A stretch of 64,000 bases of DNA from Elgaria multicarinata webbii (lineage: Eukaryota; Chordata; Lepidosauria; Squamata; Anguidae). The DNA is taken from the NCBI RefSeq assembly GCF_023053635.1, contig NC_086182.1, positions 1,377,001-1,441,000 on the forward strand, written 5' to 3'. Position numbers and translations under genes: made by a program. The notes under the pieces are model-generated. The model searched no databases. It was not told the origin of the DNA and worked only from the letters and a program-made list of their open reading frames with translations. Within the stretch, counting starts at the first letter, position 1. The number at the start of each line of letters is the position of its first letter. This document shows, piece after piece, positions 63,256-64,000 of this stretch.

Positions 63256-63704
63256 CCCAAGGCCCATGTAGCCCATCATCTGGTTCTCCACAACAGCCAT
63301 CCAGATGCCTCCAGGAAGCCCAGCAGCAGGGCAGGAATTGGTTCTCAGAGGCAGGAGGTGCCATACAGCCATCGTGATACTAGCCATTGCTAGATTCATA
63401 TTGTTTTGATCTGTCCACTCCCTTTTTCAAGCCATCTAAGTCTTCTTGTCAGCAAATTCCATAAATTATTTATTTAGAAATTCCTACTCTGCTTTTCATA
63501 GAATCAAGAGATGGAAGGGGTCACTTAGGCCATTGAATCCAACCCCTTGCTCAGTCCTTTATAAACAAATTCAAAGTGCCTTGCAAGATTATCAATTTCA
63601 CTGGGCTGGCTCACCCCTCCAAGTTCTAGTATTATGACTGGAGAGGAAGAAAAGCCCCTCTTCCCACTTTCTCCACACCATACACCTCTGTTAGCCCTCC
63701 TCTC
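63256..63704 (-). mobile_element. L3/CR1-like and CR1 3' remnants
   Basis: 63256-63470 ('ggcccatgtagcccatcatc', 'cccagcagcagggcaggaat', 'ctccctttttcaagccatct') has the layout of a reversed L3-like 3' end. 63498-63560 ('catagaatcaagagatggaa', 'gccattgaatccaaccccttg') is a diverged CR1 3' end. Confidence 0.55.
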
Positions 63705-63895
63705 TTAGGGTAGGGGCTGTGGCTCTGTGGTAGAGCACTTTCTTTGCATGCAAAAGGTCCCAGGTTCAAGTCCTGCCATCTCCAATCAGGGCTAGGAAAA
63801 CTCCTGCTGAAACCCTGAGCGCCATGGCTGCCAGTCACTGTCATTGAGATGGGCCAAGCGTCTGACTCCAAATAAGGCAGCTTCCTCACTTCCTT
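63705..63895 (+). mobile_element. MIR-like tRNA-derived SINE
   Basis: 'ggggctgtggctctgtggtagagca' (A box), 'aaaggtcccaggttcaagtcc' (B box), 'ggctgccagtcactgtcatt' core, 'ataaggcagcttcctcac' tail. Best preserved copy of this family in the window. Confidence 0.85.
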
Positions 63896-64000
63896 TAGTT
63901 GTCTTTTTTCTTACCTGGCTAGTTCCCAAGGGGCTTTTGAAAGGTAGGACCCCAAGGAATGGTTACCTATGAGCGTCCAACCAGTGATTCCAGGGGTGTG

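Noticed and set aside
63705-63780. tRNA-like A and B boxes
   Set aside because: They belong to a SINE: the boxes are followed by a SINE body and tail, and there is no cloverleaf with a full acceptor stem.
57800-64000. Last exon of the C2orf68 homologue
   Set aside because: I searched for the LDPPMREALK...EEIAK-type ending on the plus strand and did not find it. It probably lies beyond the right edge.

Overview
The window is nuclear DNA from a vertebrate, most probably a squamate reptile. I base that on intron-split vertebrate genes and on a dense load of CR1, L3-like and L2 LINEs, tRNA-derived SINEs, palindromic DNA transposons and a Penelope-like fragment. Database searches were not possible. 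Gene names rest on reading the spliced translations against remembered vertebrate proteins, and the finest repeat family names are tentative. Four genes are well supported and a fifth is partial. Left edge: PBDC1 (minus, 6 exons, start codon at 1569, stop at 357) in a CpG island, with a CTG-bearing minisatellite just upstream of its start codon. From 2.4 to 23.5 kb the DNA is mostly repeats. Inside it lie two minus-strand exons of a beta-microseminoprotein-like cysteine-rich secreted protein (15807-15673 and 13556-13493, followed by AATAAA) and a TATA/X-box promoter candidate near 21.7 kb. From 24.0 to 37.1 kb is SFTPB, pulmonary surfactant protein B (plus, 11 exons). It ends in an extra C-terminal saposin-A-type domain that human SP-B does not have. 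USP39, a splicing factor and ubiquitin-protease pseudoenzyme, follows tail to tail (minus, 13 exons, 52669-38482). The C2orf68 homologue (UPF0561 family) starts divergently at 55218. Its first three exons are here and its last exon was not found. The order SFTPB-USP39-C2orf68 and their orientations match human 2p11.2 as I recall it, while PBDC1 is X-linked in human, so the left side differs from the human map.

Repeat history is unusually readable. A CR1 of about 4.7 kb (58377-63091) sits inside an older CR1 3' end and itself contains an L2 tail inserted in ORF2. An L3-like LINE at 16.1-18.8 kb carries an L2, a MITE (which holds a SINE and a hairpin MITE) and a 440-bp GC-rich palindrome. A 0.8-kb foldback transposon inside another L3-like copy lies between the USP39 and C2orf68 CpG islands. 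An inverted pair of roughly 0.6-kb arms at 7.3-9.3 kb, with parallel open frames, is unclassified.

The genes do not form one pathway. SFTPB (lung surfactant), USP39 (U4/U6.U5 tri-snRNP), PBDC1 and the C2orf68 homologue (both poorly characterised) are ordinary neighbours. The best candidates for something new are the C-terminal saposin-A domain of SP-B, the microseminoprotein-like gene with its shortened tail, the pyrimidine/AG minisatellite upstream of USP39 exon 7, the inverted-arm module at 7.3-9.3 kb, and a hammerhead-like core near 12.2 kb.
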